Shown: positions 32,028-45,091, counted from the stretch's first letter. The stretch is 64,000 nt of DNA from Adiantum capillus-veneris (GCA_014529385.2 CM043963.1:107758412-107822411); one strand, 5' to 3'. Numbers and translations are program-made. Notes: generated by a model from the letters alone, not told the origin.

Positions 32028-34552
32028 TTTTTCTTTAACAGGAGAGTGAGGTAATGAGATTTGTAAGCAAAGTTACATACAAACTTCTTGTAATAATTGC
32101 ATAGATCAATAAAAGAACAAAGTTCATGCAATTTTTTGGGTCTAGGCCATGATTTAATGGCTTCAATTTTCTTAGGGTCTACATGTATTCCCTTGCCCGA
32201 TACAATGTGTCCCAAATATTCAATTTCAGATTGAAACATTGAAATCTTTTCAGGATTTAGATACAAGTGGTTGTGTGCAAGCAGTTCAAATACACGTATT
32301 AAGTGCTCTTTATGTTCTTGTTCTGATTTACTAAAAATACAAGAATGTCATCAAAGAATACAGTCACAAAATCTTGATGGTCAATAAAAATTTTGTTCAT
32401 CATGCGTGTAAAAGTGGCTGGTGCATTTGTTAGACCAAATGGCATGACAAGAAATTCATAATGTCCCGTTTGTGTTCTGAAAGCAATTTTCTAGACATCT
32501 TGATTAAACATTTTGACTTGGTGATACCCTGATTTGAGATCAATTTTGCTAAAAATGTTTGCCCCTTTCAGTTTTCTAATAGATCATCCACTCTAGGAAT
32601 AGGGAACCTATTCTTGATGGTGATCTTGTTTAAAGCCCTGTAGTCAATACACATATGAAAAGCTCCATTTTTCTTCTTAACAAGAAGTACTGGAGCTCTA
32701 TATGGTGAACTACTAGGTCTTATAAGTCCTCAATCAAGCAAGTCATTGGTTTAAGTTTGTATCTCCCTGTCTGTAGTTGGATTTGGTTCACTACCCGGTA
32801 TAATATCTATTTTGTGGTCTTCTAGATGTGAAGGTGGAATTCCAGGTGGTAGATCATGCATGAAACAATTCTTAAATTGTGAGAGAAAATCATCATGTGA
32901 AGAGTTATGTGAGGTTTCAATTTCAATGAAAATTTGATTTACCAACACCAGATACGTTTTCCCTTGTTTTCGAATTGCTCTTTTGGCTTGGGTGTGAGAG
33001 AGAAGTGGAAATTTTTGATGTGCTAGTGTTGCTTGGATGGAGAATTTTTTATTATTATGAGTGAGAGACATGGTACGTGTTTTACAATTAACCAACGAAT
33101 GAAATTCATGACAAAATGGCATTCCCAAAATCATAGCAAGACCATGCAATGGTGCTACCCGAAATATGCTTGTGTAGATTCACCAATGCAAACTTCAACA
33201 GTGACTTGGGTTTTGCAATTAAAATGTTGATGATTAAAAACAGTTTTGACTTTGTGAGGTGAATAAATTTGAGAGACAGAGAGTTGTTGTGCCAACCTTG
33301 TGGAAATAAAATCATGGTTACTGCCATCATCTAAAATAATGGTGACACTTTCATCCTTGACTGTGCCTTGCACTTTAAACAAAGTGTGAGGAGATATAGG
33401 AGTACCTGAAGATGGGTTGTCATCGTGATCATATTCAGGATCCTATCCCTCATCGTAATTAGCTTCCTCTTCATTTTTGTTAAGATTAGCATCTTTGATG
33501 AGGTTAATAGTAGCACCGTTGGGACGGTTGTTGTTGAAGGGTTGTTGGTTTGGATTTCGGATGACTCCATTGGATTTGCCATTGGGTTGGCAATTGCTCT
33601 TAGCAAGACCTTTTGGGAACTTATCTGCATAATGACCGTACTAAAAACATGTGAAACACTTCACCTTTTTATTACCATTAGATTTTTGAGCAGGAAGTTG
33701 GTTGAAAGAATTTTGGTTGCCTTGCTACTGCATGTTGCTATTGTTGTTGCCATAAGGTTGAGAAGTTGTGGGAGAATTTTCAAATTTGCGTCTCTTGAAG
33801 AAAATACGGCTTTGATGTTTGTTCATGTCAAAGTTAGGAGAGAAAGAAGCTCTCTTGTTACGGTTAGTGTTAGTAGTTTGTTCAGTGTGAGAGGGTTGTC
33901 CACCTTTTCTTCTTCTCCACATTAAGGGCCAGATTGATAGTCTTTGACAGTGAATCCGATTTACCTCAGCACCAATTTGTAGTGCTAAGCCATATATATA
34001 TTTACGTTTTGATTTCCTATGATTGACATGTTCAATAGCTTGCAATTGAATTAAACAGTTCAAAAAAAAGATCAGTATAGCCTTGTACATCTTCATTTTG
34101 ACCTTGTCAAATTAAATCCCACTAGCGTTGTGATTTAGCTTTATACCATGTCAGGCAAAAATTGAGGTAATTTTTTTTTTTGAATGCATGCCAGGTACGT
34201 GGTCTTTTACCATGCTGTTTGGTGGCGTTCCACCACAATGCAACGCTACTTGTGAGATGATTTGATGCACACTTTTACCATCTCATGTTTGGAAAAGTCG
34301 TCATCATGAAAATAGTCATCTAATTGACTAGCCCATGCTAAAACCGTGCATCATCTTTAGTGCCATCAAAATCCTTGAAAGTGACGGCTTTTCTGCTAAT
34401 TTTGTTTTGCTTGGGTGCCGAGCAGATTCTATGCATGCAAAATGCAATAATTTATCTTCAAGCTCTTGCCTTTGCATACGTTCATACATGAGAGATTGTT
34501 GTAGATTGGCAAGCTGCTCAACAACTGTGGGTGCTTGTGGAAGGTGTGCCAT
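32028..34552 (-). pseudogene. Gypsy-1 gag, protease and RT, 5' half
   Basis: Minus strand. Gag start ATG 34552 (MAHLPQAPTVVEQL), gag remains in shifting frames to about 33400, including a basic CCHC-less segment at 34096-33725. Protease at 33382-33155 with ILDDGSNHDFIS in place of the usual D(S/T)G; protease-RT linker at 33149-32751 with LGMPFCHEF; reverse transcriptase from about 32700 (FSKIDLKSGY-type text, frameshifted) to 32033 (YLGHIVSGKGIHVDPKKI, then LTLLLKK). The frame is cut at 32033 by the nested unit and resumes in the same phase at 18838. No 5' LTR can be assigned. Confidence 0.85.
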
Positions 34553-34933
34553 GATTGCGTGCTTTTTTTTCTCTTTATATATATATATATAGTATTTTTT
34601 TAAAGGTGTGAGTGTATATGTATATGATGATATGCAGAGTAACACTTAAGAATTAAAAATAAAGTAATAAGCAAAAGTAAATGGGTACTTAGCTTGTAGA
34701 TTTGTTGATGCTGTCTAGTCCAAGTTGTGGAGTACGATGGCAATTTTGAAAGCAGTGAGATCGGTTGATAATTCAGATGCAAGTTGATTGGATTTTTATT
34801 TTATTTTTTTCAGCATCCAATCTCCCTCATCTCAAGTTGATTAGCCAGTTGGACAATGGTCGGAATTTGGTGTAGCTTGAGGATTCTCGGCTAAAGCAAG
34901 GTTACGAGAGCTTCGATTGTAGTGATATGTATG

Positions 34934-34978
<45 letters not shown>

Positions 34979-35745
34979 AAATAATTACTTTGATCGTGAA
35001 TCTATTGATAGGCAACCGAATTGTCTCTTGGAACAACAAAAAATAAATAAATTTGATGCTGGGTGGTCAAACGGGTTCGGAATTAGCTGCTACCCTACTT
35101 GTGTCGTGACTGTCCAAAACTTTGGGTAGGGTGAATACCTTCTTAAGAGGGGATATTTTTTTGTGACTCTTGGGTGGCTGGCCAACTTGAAAGTGATTCA
35201 ATTGAGTTTTAAGCCACACATTTTACTCAAAAGGTGTGTGCACCCACTAAGTAAGGCATGGCAGCTCGCATCATGGGAAGGAGACAACACACGAGAGGGA
35301 GAAGGCAAATGGTGACTGACAAAGCCGTTTTTGGCTGCTACGAGGAAGAAAAGGAAAGTGATGGGCAGACCAAGGTGCTCCTTTTGATACAAAGCCTCGG
35401 TTTTTTGGTGGTTGTCAAACAGCTTGGTTTGGTGTGTGTAGGTGGGCCTTCTCATGGCATGTGTGAGCCAGAAAAAGCTCAATTTGGTTGGCTTTTGGGT
35501 TGATTTCCTTTGCATGGGAAACCTCTACAAGCTTGAGTCGGCTTTGATTGCTCCTTGTCGGCTTCCTTCTAGTCTTTGAGTTTTGATTTTGCCTCTAACC
35601 GATATTTAATTTTCATAACAAGTCTTGACTTCAGCTCTCCTCGTCGCATAGATCTGTAATTCTCTTCTTCTGCTATGTCCTCTCTTTCTCTTCCTTCTAA
35701 ACTTTCCAATGTCAAATCAAATTCACCAAATATTTCAAAGCTCTT
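34553..35745. other. Spacer with TA microsatellite
   Basis: Probable leader of gypsy-1 near 34553-34800, a TA/TATG microsatellite at 34928-34976, then DNA without coding signal. Weak frames on both strands were not supported. Confidence 0.4.
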
Positions 35746-35922
35746 TAATAACACTTTGTTCTCGGTTATGTTGTCGACCAGTAAAAATTGTGGAAGAATT
35801 TGCCGATTAATCTGCCAATTTGAGGATTCAATAACACTTTGTTCTCGGTTGCTTACCCGATTCTGTTGTCGATCAGTAACAATTGTGGAAGAATTTTCCG
35901 ATTAATCTGCCAATTCGAGAAT
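35746..35922 (-). repeat. Tandem duplication of about 80-95 bp
   Basis: Copy 1 (35746-35826) and copy 2 (35827-35922) both open AATAACACTTTGTTCTCGG and contain TTAATCTGCCAATT; copy 2 has an extra 15 or so bases. It lies just inside the primer-binding site of the minus-strand LTR element at 35978. Confidence 0.8.
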
Positions 35923-35977
35923 TCTATCAAAATTGAAAATTTCATGCCAATAACTCGAACTAAAGCTCTGATACCGC

Positions 35978-36505
35978 TGTTGGGAGTTGGAGATGGGAAG
36001 AATGGTTGCTTGCTTCCAATTCCTAATTTTGCTTGCACCTTTGCTTGTCAACCTTTCACCATCCCTTCCAATTACCAAGTACTCATACACTTAGATGATG
36101 AGAGCACACACACGCAAGAGAACATATTGACAAGGGAAGAGTGTAAGAGAGTGTAAGAGGGGTGTAAGAGATGTAGACATAATCATGACTACACATAGAA
36201 ACACACATAGCATAAGAGAGAGGAAAGGGAAAAATTAAGAAAATCTACACAAGAAAGGCCTAAGATTGCAGCCCCAAAATCCACGGCACCTCTTGTGGAG
36301 TTTGGTATTTGATATTTGAAATTATTGTTGGTGCCAAAAATTACAATCCCCTCTTTTACATTGTAGTCCCACTTTAGTTATGAGTGGAACACAATACTTA
36401 TTGCATGACCCTCTTAGGGTGAGTTCTCATTGTCCTATTTACAAAGCAGCCATAAAATGACTAAGAGAATGATTATTTGCCAGCGCCTCCTCGTCAACTC
36501 CCAAA
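35978..36505 (-). repeat. LTR with adjacent primer-binding site, minus strand
   Basis: On the plus strand the sequence runs TGTTGGGAGTTG...CAACTCCCAAAA, near-perfect terminal inverted ends. The minus-strand primer-binding site GGTATCAGAGC lies at 35975-35965, just past the LTR end. It is therefore a 5' LTR whose internal region extends to lower coordinates and is lost or decayed. It does not match the gypsy-1 3' LTR start, so it belongs to another element. Confidence 0.65.
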
Positions 36506-36682
36506 ATTCCAATCTACAAACCATCATGCACTCAGTGTTAGTAAAATTTAGATAGACATCACATAATTAACCATTAAGCCAGCTATCCCAATCGTAGTTA
36601 ACCACGTGCAACAAGAGGGTTCCTAGTATCGTAACATCCACATGCTACAATTAATTGTAGGCTCTTCAAAACAACAACGAAA

Positions 36683-36690
36683 GCTCTCTT

Positions 36691-36769
<79 letters not shown>

Positions 36770-36782
36770 ACACACACACACA
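36683..36782 (+). repeat. Compound CT / CA microsatellite
   Basis: CT repeats with TATC interruptions to about 36767, then CA repeats to 36782. Confidence 0.95.
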
Positions 36783-38682
36783 ACATGAGAGAGAGCTGAC
36801 GCTAAAGAAGAAGATGATGCACGAAGCAGATCTACTCCAGCCCACCATGGAACAACACCAACATCATCAGCATAAATAGCACCAAAAGTCCCCCACGATC
36901 CCCTATGGAGGCTCAATTCACCCTTTTTGCAACCCTTAATGCAATCGGCCCTCAATGCAACTGCAATTGGTAGATGTGCAACACCGCCCTCAACACTAGC
37001 CCCCTTGACAGTAGTAACCCCCAATTCATTCCTTAGTCTCCGACCCTCAAGGGCTGTAGGTACACACTTATGCAGATATCAAACTCCTAAGGTTCAATAA
37101 GACAAATCCACCATACATTGGCTGATTAGGGTGCCACCCTCGATAGACAGAACCACAAGATATCAACGAGGAAGGGGGTGGGGCCCATAGTCCCCATCAC
37201 CCGCAAGGACATCCTGAGGAGCCACTATGGTTGTGCTGCTACCACCAGTGACCTCCATGGCTCATGAGGACCGAGCACAAAAAAGGAGAGAGGAACACTA
37301 TGCGGCTTTCGGACTAGCACACAACACCACATGCCTCAGCCACTATCACTTTCCACACCGCCGGGCGTTTTTGGAGAGCCTCACACTGTCTCAACAAGCT
37401 GCATCGAAGACCAAGGCTACCACAAGGTAGCCCAATGTTGCCACCAACCAGGAAACCCTTCCTTTGGCACCAACACAACAGATCCACATGGAATGGTTGC
37501 ATATTGCCCTCTCAAAAGGAGGTGGGAGTGACAACCCCTCCCATGGCTCAAAAATTAAGTCCAACAAGAGTGCAAACTACATCAGATCTGCTTGGACCCT
37601 CACCCGAGAGAGGACCGCGACCAATGGCAATCTCCATTCATCCAACAAACCCATGTGCAACTCCCCCCTACCGTAGAAACACCCAGAGCCCCCCCGCTCT
37701 GTGAACTCGCAAGCAACAGGAGCAGAGCACGAGCGCTCTAGAAACCTATGCTAGAGACAAACACACAACCACCACCACACCATCATTGTCTTAACTCCTC
37801 TCAACTTAAGAGTTTGCAAGCTTAGAAATAAACCATCTATATTTTTCATGTCAACTCTCTCTACACAAGACCAATTTTACTAATTTAGCAAAAGTTAAAA
37901 GTTCAATTCAAACTTCAATGTTTCATGCTTTCGACTCAAAATCCATTTTTTGGTCAATGAACATTCACTTCATGTTTCAAAACTCAAGAAAATTTTAAAA
38001 TCCATCATTACATTTGCACATTGATAATCTAAACTAAATGAGTGCCCACTATCTTATTTAAACCAATCAACATTTTTGACCTATCAAAAAACGATTGAAA
38101 ATACAGCTTATATTTTTTCTAGAAAAGAGAAAGCATCTCTATAGCCTTTTCTCTTTGGGAAGTCCAAAATTGGAAGGCATCACTAAGGCCTCACCGCTTT
38201 GGGACATGCAAAAAATAAGGGGAATGCAGCAAGAAAAATCGAGAGAGGGCAAGGATGTTCTGGATGACGAGCAAAGACCTTGCCGTCCCTATTGCCTCTT
38301 TGCTTTGCTGAATCATTTCTTTCCTCTCCCTTGTCAATTGTGAGGGTGAGAGACTCTATCCAATGCCATGCTTTGTTGCGGGCTGTGCATTTGCCATCTC
38401 CCCCTCATGCGTCCTTTATTAGCCAGTCCTACTCCACTCCTCGTCCACCCTTTCTCTACCTTGTTGGGGGCACTATTTGGTAGCAAACCATTGGACCGTG
38501 AAAAAGTGAAAGGATCTTTGAATATGTTCCCCCATAGGGAGCGTCTTGCATGGGGAGATACGAAAGCTCAAGAGCGACATCAATTTAAGTAAGGGGGGAG
38601 CTTGTACAACAACAAACTCTATCACTATCTTTAACGAGTCACACACCATAAGCACAATGGCTGCTATGAGAATTTGGATTAA

Positions 38683-38818
38683 AGAGAGCATTAGTAGTGC
38701 TTGTTTTCCTTGTCCACAATAGTTGAAGAGAACCATGAGAAGGCGAGGAAAGAGAGAGCATAAGTAGTGCTTGTTCTGCTTGTTTTCCTTGTCCATAATA
38801 GCTCAAAGAACCATGAGA
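38683..38818 (+). repeat. Tandem duplication of about 60 bp
   Basis: Copies at about 38683-38740 and 38752-38818 share AGAGAGCAT.AGTAGTGCTTG, TTTTCCTTGTCCA.AATAG and AACCATGAGA; the second has a short internal TGTTCTGCT insertion. Confidence 0.8.
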
Positions 38819-39003
38819 AATGCAACCAGCACCACGTTCAATACCTTTCTTCCCCACTCATCATCGTAAATCTTTCTCTCTCCACCTCATCAATCCTTCG
38901 TAATATGTATTGGTTTTCTCGCTTTGTGCTCCTTGATACGGCCTTTGCTCAAACATTATTTGGGGAGGAGCTCTTTCAATCTCTCCTTGATGACTATTGA
39001 AAG

Positions 39004-39521
39004 TGCATTCCAAATTTTGATGTCAGTAGCGATGATTATGTGATGGAAATCGATAAAACATGTAATGAAAATAATAATTATCTATTTATTGTAGCATGAC
39101 CAAGCTATAGGCTATGTGAAAGGGCATCATTTATGCATATTTTATCATTTAAGTGCTCTTTATGAGCTATGGCCATTTATGTCGGCTAGTCAATGTGTAT
39201 TCATTTTGAGCATTCAAGAAATCTATAAATAAATATGTGCAAGAGAAAATTGCTCTCTTGCACGGGGGAGATTGCATCCAGTGCCTATGTCCTTCTCTCT
39301 CTTCTCTTCTCTCCTCTCTCGCAATGCCGGTGTGTCACTCCGATCTAAGAGGTGCATCGGCCCGTGATCTCCTACTCCCTCTCGCTCTTTGTCTCTCTCT
39401 GTTCGTGTATAGCAACAATATTGGTGTCCATGTTATTTGCCAAGTGTACAATTTTGTTAGTTTGATGGTTTGCAACATGTTATTGTGGTATTTTCCAGGA
39501 CCACTGCTTTCGATTGTAGCA
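39004..39521 (+). repeat. LTR related to the 13.2-kb unit's LTRs, with primer site
   Basis: TGCATTCCAAATTTTGATG...GATTGTAGCA, a divergent relative of 18839-19394 and 31440-32027. It keeps the TATAAAT (39224), the dyad (39237-39263), the CT-rich block and the GTGTATAGCAAC segment. Directly followed by TGGTATGAGAAC, a decayed tRNA-Met primer site, so this is the 5' end of a third, separate family member. No matching right LTR is in the window. Confidence 0.75.
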
Positions 39522-40025
39522 GTGGTATGAGAACTATGGCTACGTTATGGGGCTTGCAACAGCCAAAGCTATGTAGAAAATAAACCTCAAAGATAAGTCC
39601 TTTTGTTGTTTTTGTACATGAAATTACAATATTCATAAGTTGTTGGCTTATAGTACGATTGTAAGTTGTTGATTTGTGTTTACAAAAAAAAGAGCATAAC
39701 AATGCATTGGTGGATGATGTCGATTATACATTATTCTTTACCTTGCTATGAGAAAAGGTTTGGCCCGGACCATAAGGCAATAGCGCGTTCATAGACTATC
39801 TAATTATCGATTAATTATATAAAGTAGCCTTATATAGACTAACCATGCAAGCTTAGATAGATAGAGGGGTAGAGTCGCTTCAACCTTATGAGAAAAGAAG
39901 AAGGATTAAAGAGCTATAGTATAATGTAATGATTTCAAGGAGTAAGAGTACCCAATTGTAGAAAATGGAAAAGACGAGAAGAATCTGTGTAGATTATTCT
40001 CATGCGAATTTTGAGGACGCCGCTA

Positions 40026-40066
<41 letters not shown>

Positions 40067-41335
40067 GAGGTACTTCCTATGCATGGCATCATCTCTTGGG
40101 GACCATGGCGAGCCAAAGCGGGAGGGCGTGCAATTTACTGCAGGGGGCGGTGTTCAACACTTTTTGTCAATGTTGGGGTTACTCTCTACAGCACCATCAC
40201 CTTAGTAGTGGGGTGGTTACAACAACCGTTTCTAAGCGTGCCAACCTCAATCTGCAAAAGATCAACTCTGAAGTTCCTATTTCAGAGAAAGCAAATGAGT
40301 TCAAAAGGCTCGACGCAAGAAATCTTGAGAGGAATCTCCTAAAGAATTGAATAAAAGGAGTAGAAGAAGGAGAAGTAGCTGATTTTTTTTTCTTTACCTA
40401 GTTCATTAAGCAAGAAGGAGAGAAACATAATGAGCACCATCGTCTAGGCAATTTTGTTCAACAGTAATTCGAAGATCTCAAAATCTTCAACAATTCTTAA
40501 TGTAGTACTACAAGACCTTTGGTCTCGTACTCGAGACTTCGTGCTCATGAAGGCAGGGGGTTTCTTTAATTATGGTGCAAAACAACCATAGGAGGCCCTA
40601 ATGAGTCCGGTAGTGGGAACCACCCCACGTTGATGTTAAATTTTTTTAAGATAAACTCTCTAATCAAATCGGTGGGACGACCCCATGATGCAGCATATTT
40701 CGCTTCGGAGTCTAGACAACCCTCCACCCTCTGCGTCATGGCTTGGACCACCCATGGTGTAGTATCAAAAGCTTAGGACTGGTGCTGACACTGGAGATTG
40801 TCACACAGCTGCACCTGCCATTGCATGGAAAAGGAAATTAGGGGGCTTTGCTGCCCAAAAAAATCCAAGACTCCTCACCCCCACCCAAGTCAACAACCAC
40901 TCCATGCATGCCGCCTACACGCCCTTTGAAGCCTTTGCTGTTCAACCAACCTCGATGCCACTTCAGTGCATGGTGGCTCCTGCATACACGACGCACCAAC
41001 CGCTCCTCAAATAGGGTGGGTGAGGGAGTTGAGTGGATTGTGACCACTTGGGTTTGAGTGGCCAGCCTCGGGTGTATGGGCAGCCCTCTACATGCGTCAA
41101 CACGTCCATTGCATCCCAGTCGGCTATCCGAAGGCATCAACCGACCGCTACCCATCAACTGCAGCATGCAAGATTCAAAGTGGTAGTTTTGCAGCCCCAT
41201 TAAACTGCGCTTCTCTATGCACTCAACCACTATGAAAATTTCTAGTTGTTTATTGCGGTCTTTTACCACGTTTTGTAGGGAGAAGGTCCAAACTCAGTTG
41301 GAGAGGGAAGAAAGAGGAGGGTAGGGGGGATTTTT
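39522..41335. other. Possible internal region of the 39.0-kb LTR element; no clear gene
   Basis: A GA microsatellite at 40030-40062 lies in frames of about 100 codons (39965-40350) that resemble nothing I know. Between 40400 and 41335 only unsupported frames are present. Confidence 0.4.
40030..40062 (+). repeat. GA microsatellite
   Basis: About 16 GA units. Confidence 0.95.
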
Positions 41336-41339
41336 TTTT

Positions 41340-42607
41340 TGAAGGATCAACTTGTGCCAAGTACTCTGAGATGTAAACAAATTCCTCTTGCATGATTCAC
41401 CCTTCAGCCATGCATGCCTCTAGTTGAGACCGTAGCTGCACAAAATCTTTGAGAGTCTTTAAAAACCTCTCCAAGAAGAACATCCATCGTATGTGCACTA
41501 CTCCACGTATAGCAATCTCCTTCACCATGTGGACCAAGAGGTGGATTTGACTAAGAAGGACCGATCAAGAAAGGGCATCCTCAATGGCACACACAGTTTC
41601 TGTTGCAAGTGTTTGAGCAGTAGGGATAGTATCTATTCAATTTCCTTGGAGCTCACAAATCTGCAAGAAAATACATAAGGATACACTAAGTGCTAGTTGA
41701 GATTATTGTGTACATAAAGAAAGTGTAGCTGAGTGGAGTCTTGTGGTGTACCTTACTAGCTCTCCAAGTTTGAATAATAGCATCCCCGACTTTCTTGTCC
41801 CGACATATACACATACTCACCGGGATAATGAACTACAATGTAACTTAGGGAGAGGGAAAGTGAGAGAAAGTCAACTATATATAGAATAGAGAGAAGGACA
41901 TTACCTGAAGCATCTTGTGCCAATCATGGGACTTCAACCCATATAATTGAACGCTTCCATCTTTCTTTGCTTTTGTGAAAGCTCCCTTTAGCGACCTCAT
42001 GTATCCTATTGGTGTGTGAATAGAAGCAATGGTACCCTTCACTTTGTATAATTCTTCTTTGGGAAGCATCCATGGGGCTTTAGGAAGCACAATATTTCCA
42101 TTGGGGGCACGGCATGGAGTAGCAGAGGTGGGGAGACGTTTCAAAAGCCTCAAATCCTCCCTTGCACCCAAAGAGTCCTTCTTGCCAATTATGTGGTCCC
42201 ATAGTGTTTGGGCTACATTCTTGATTTTGTGCATGGGATCCAAGAGGTGTTGTATTTTTAAGTCCTTCCAATATGGAAGCCTTAAAAACATGGAATATCT
42301 TGACATACCTTTCGGTGGAGGGCATGGAGTTGGATTGTTGTTGTAGTGCTCTTCCCAAATGGTTTCCCAATCTACCATCTTGAGCTTTAGAGGGGTCTTC
42401 CCATTTGTTGGAGCCTTGTGCTTGCTATGTCCTTGGGTTAAGAAACGATGGTTGTTTGGATAGATTACCTTGCGCAAGGCATCGGTCCTTTCTGTCATCA
42501 CTGATGGCCCGAAAGTAGGACATGCATTGTAACCCGATATGGACAACCCTACATACATATCATATCATTAGAGATAGACAAAACTAAAGGGGAAGGGGAG
42601 GGGGGGG

Positions 42608-42643
<36 letters not shown>

Positions 42644-44069
42644 GGGAGATACCAGAAATCTCTCCAAGCCTAGGATAGTCGTGCATAGTCCACATAAGGA
42701 TTCCCCTCACAATGGATTCTCTTTCCCCCTTTGCAAGGGAGATATCTACAACATGAAGGCCTCTCCATAACTCCTCCAACTCCTCGATGAGGGGCTCGAG
42801 GTAGATGTCAATATTTTGACACTTTGTACTTCCCTTGCACAAGCAAGGAAAGAAGTATATTTCCCTTCTTGGTTGTCTCCCATGGTGGAATATTGTAGTT
42901 GACGATCACCACAGGCCAAGTGCTCCATGAAGTAGACTTAGTGCCAAAGGGGTTGATACCATCACTTGCTAACCCAAGCCTCAAGTGTCAAGTCTCCAAC
43001 CCAAACTCTGGCCACTGAGTTTTGATGTGCCTCCATGCAGGTGAACTGGCAGGGACACACATTATTCCATCCTTTGGGCAGTGGTTGGTGTGCCACGTGA
43101 GAAGCTCCATGATAGACCTACTTTTAAACATGTGTTGAATGCAAGGAATTAATGGAAAATGTCTCAATACCTTGTGGGGTAGGTGCACCCGCTCACTCCG
43201 GTCTTGTATCATGCTTCCCCGCACACGGGACATGAGGTAGCATGTGTGTGCTCATTGCGGTATAGCATGCAATCATTGACGCACGCATGGATGTGTTCAT
43301 TCTCCATTCCAAGTGCAGTGACATATGATATAGCTTGTCGGCAATCTAGAGGCATGTGGTGATCTTTTGGCAACATTTTGCGCATCAAACTACAACAAAC
43401 AAGCATATTAGTACAATTGCAAGGAGGAGGCACCATAAAGCGAGTGAAGGGTATATAATTAGGAGCCATATTTCAAACTTCCCCAAGGAGTGCACCGACA
43501 CTTGCATTGCTCTAACCGAATTTTGCTTGCATGTTGAGGACTTCCAACGATGCCTGGAGCACCGAGTACTGTGCATCGTCGTAAAGAGGTGTTCAAGCAC
43601 TCGCCATCAATCTATCCTCCATTGTTGCTTCTCGTTGAGTGCAGGGTTGGCAATCCTCCTTGCACATGTTGTGTTCATGATCCAGTAACTCATCACACAT
43701 GTCGAAAATGCACTCATCCTCTGTCTCAAAGTGAGACTGAGACGCCACAGGAGCTTTTGAAGTAGAGCTAATGGGAGGATCACCATGCGGTGCACCCAAA
43801 TTATCCAATAGCTCTTGCCTTTGCCATTCAGTCTTACGCGCCGATGCATCACCCCCAAACAGAGACCAATGGGCACCTCCTCAAGCGATGGGTGAGCTCT
43901 CATCTCTCCAAGTGCTTTTTTGAGGATGCCATAGCCCTTCGTTCTCCACGTGGTCCAATGCAATGCGTCTCAAGCAAGGGATTGCCCTTTTGCACTTTGC
44001 GCAAGGACAAGGGAGTTTTTCCTTGAGCCATCGATCGCGCTCAGGGACTCCAATCGATGTCCTGTACAT
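41340..44069 (-). pseudogene. CACTA (En/Spm) TNP2-type transposase, decayed
   Basis: Minus strand. Start ATG 44069 (MYRTSIGVPERDRW) with a transposase-associated N-terminal domain (CPCAKCKRAIPCLRR); then the TNP2 core: LNMQAKFG.SN near 43530, KIHACPNDC-like HIHACVNDCMLYRNE near 43270, KVLRHFPLIPCIQHMF near 43160, LRLGLASDGINPFG near 42970, VNYNIPPW near 42890, DIYLEPLIEELEELW near 42800, then after a 104-bp intron SISGYNACPTFG, IQHLLDPMHKIKNV and YGLKSHDWHKML to 41890. A further exon (about 41674-41340) matches the DUF4218-type tail: HLLVHMVKEIAIRGVVHIRWMFFLERFLKTL, read here in pieces. Breaks: stops near 43600 and 43500, TAG 43514 at a probable Trp, TGA 42990 at a probable Arg, frameshifts near 43220 and 42833. 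No CACTA terminal repeat was found. Confidence 0.85.
42549..42652 (-). other. TNP2 intron containing a CT/poly-C microsatellite
   Basis: GTATCTCC at 42652 and TATGTAG ending at 42549; removal joins the two TNP2 exons in frame. On the minus strand it is almost wholly pyrimidine: about 14 CT units plus an 11-base C run. Confidence 0.8.
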
Positions 44070-45091
44070 GCAATAATTGTTTTTTAGTCATATGTGCACT
44101 AAAAAATAATTATGTAATTAGAAAAATTTCCTTTCAATTAAAAAAAGAAATGACGTTAAATTCAAAGAGAATAAAGTGCAATGAGTGCTACAATAGTTTT
44201 TCAATAAAAGTCGACTTTAAAAATACAAATAAAAACATCTAGAAGTAATACAAAAAAAGTACTCGTAAAAATATAAAAAATCTTCATAAAAAAACTCAAA
44301 AGGCTAAGAAATGAAATAATTGATGTCTAAAGGTAGAGGGGTGGTTTGTACCCCGCCCCCGCCCCCGCCCCCCCTCGATACTCTTGTATTTGTTTGAAAT
44401 GACGGGTCGCGAAAATAAGCGCAATAATACATGAAGTAATAACCGCGATAAAGCCTGGCGCCTAAAAAAGGAAGGAGGACAGAGTATGCCGCATTTTTGT
44501 TGCATACCCTGCCCTCCACCATCGCTACATCTTCAAGCTCCTTCCCCCCCTCTCCACCTTCCACACCCTCACTCCCTCTCTCCCTAGTCCATCTCTCTCC
44601 ACCTTCTCCCTTCCACAAACACAACAACAACAACAATAACCCACACACACACACACTCACACGCACACGTGTTCAGGTGGAGGAGGAGCTTTGATTTTCT
44701 TTCAACGACTTCATCAAAGGGGGTTTACTGCGCTCGTCCTTGGAAGCTCAACCTAACGGGCAACCGTGCTACCCCTGAGGTAAACACAAAACACCCCCCC
44801 GCCTCCCCTCCCATCTTTCCCTAGTGTATTCTACTCCACAAACACACATATAGAAATACACACACGCACGTGCACACACACACACATGCATTTTAAAAAA
44901 AAAGAGAAAGATAGAGATAGAGAGACATACCTCGTTCATTTGATATAAGTTGCATTGTGATGTAGATGAAATCACTTTGTGCATGGTAGATTTGCTAGAT
45001 TTGTTTGCAAATGTTAGATTTGTTAGAATCTCTTTGTGTAAGATTTGTTTGCAAATGAATGTGCAAAACTGGATTTGTTAGGGAATGGATA
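44070..45091. other. Spacer between TNP2 and copia 4
   Basis: AT-rich near 44090-44290, a C-rich patch near 44350, short CA runs near 44642 and 44860. No gene seen. The 5' flank and terminal repeat of the CACTA element should lie here but could not be identified. Confidence 0.4.

Larger units (their letters stand above)
36506..39003. other. Gene-poor stretch
   Basis: No recognisable gene. Holds a CT/CA microsatellite (36683-36782), a C-rich segment near 37100-37700 with overlapping unsupported frames on both strands, AT-rich DNA at 37800-38100 and a tandem duplication at 38683-38818. Confidence 0.45.

Noticed and set aside
35978-36505. 5' LTR of gypsy-1
   Set aside because: Position and strand would fit, but its start (TTTTGGGAGTTG on the minus strand) does not match the gypsy-1 3' LTR start (TGTTACAAG).
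39004-39521. Partner LTR of 18839-19394 or 31440-32027
   Set aside because: It is far more diverged than those two are from each other and has its own primer-binding site, so it is the left end of a separate element.
41681-41700. CACTAAGTGCTAG as a CACTA terminal repeat
   Set aside because: It lies within the span of the TNP2 gene (between exons), and no inverted partner was found near 44-45 kb.
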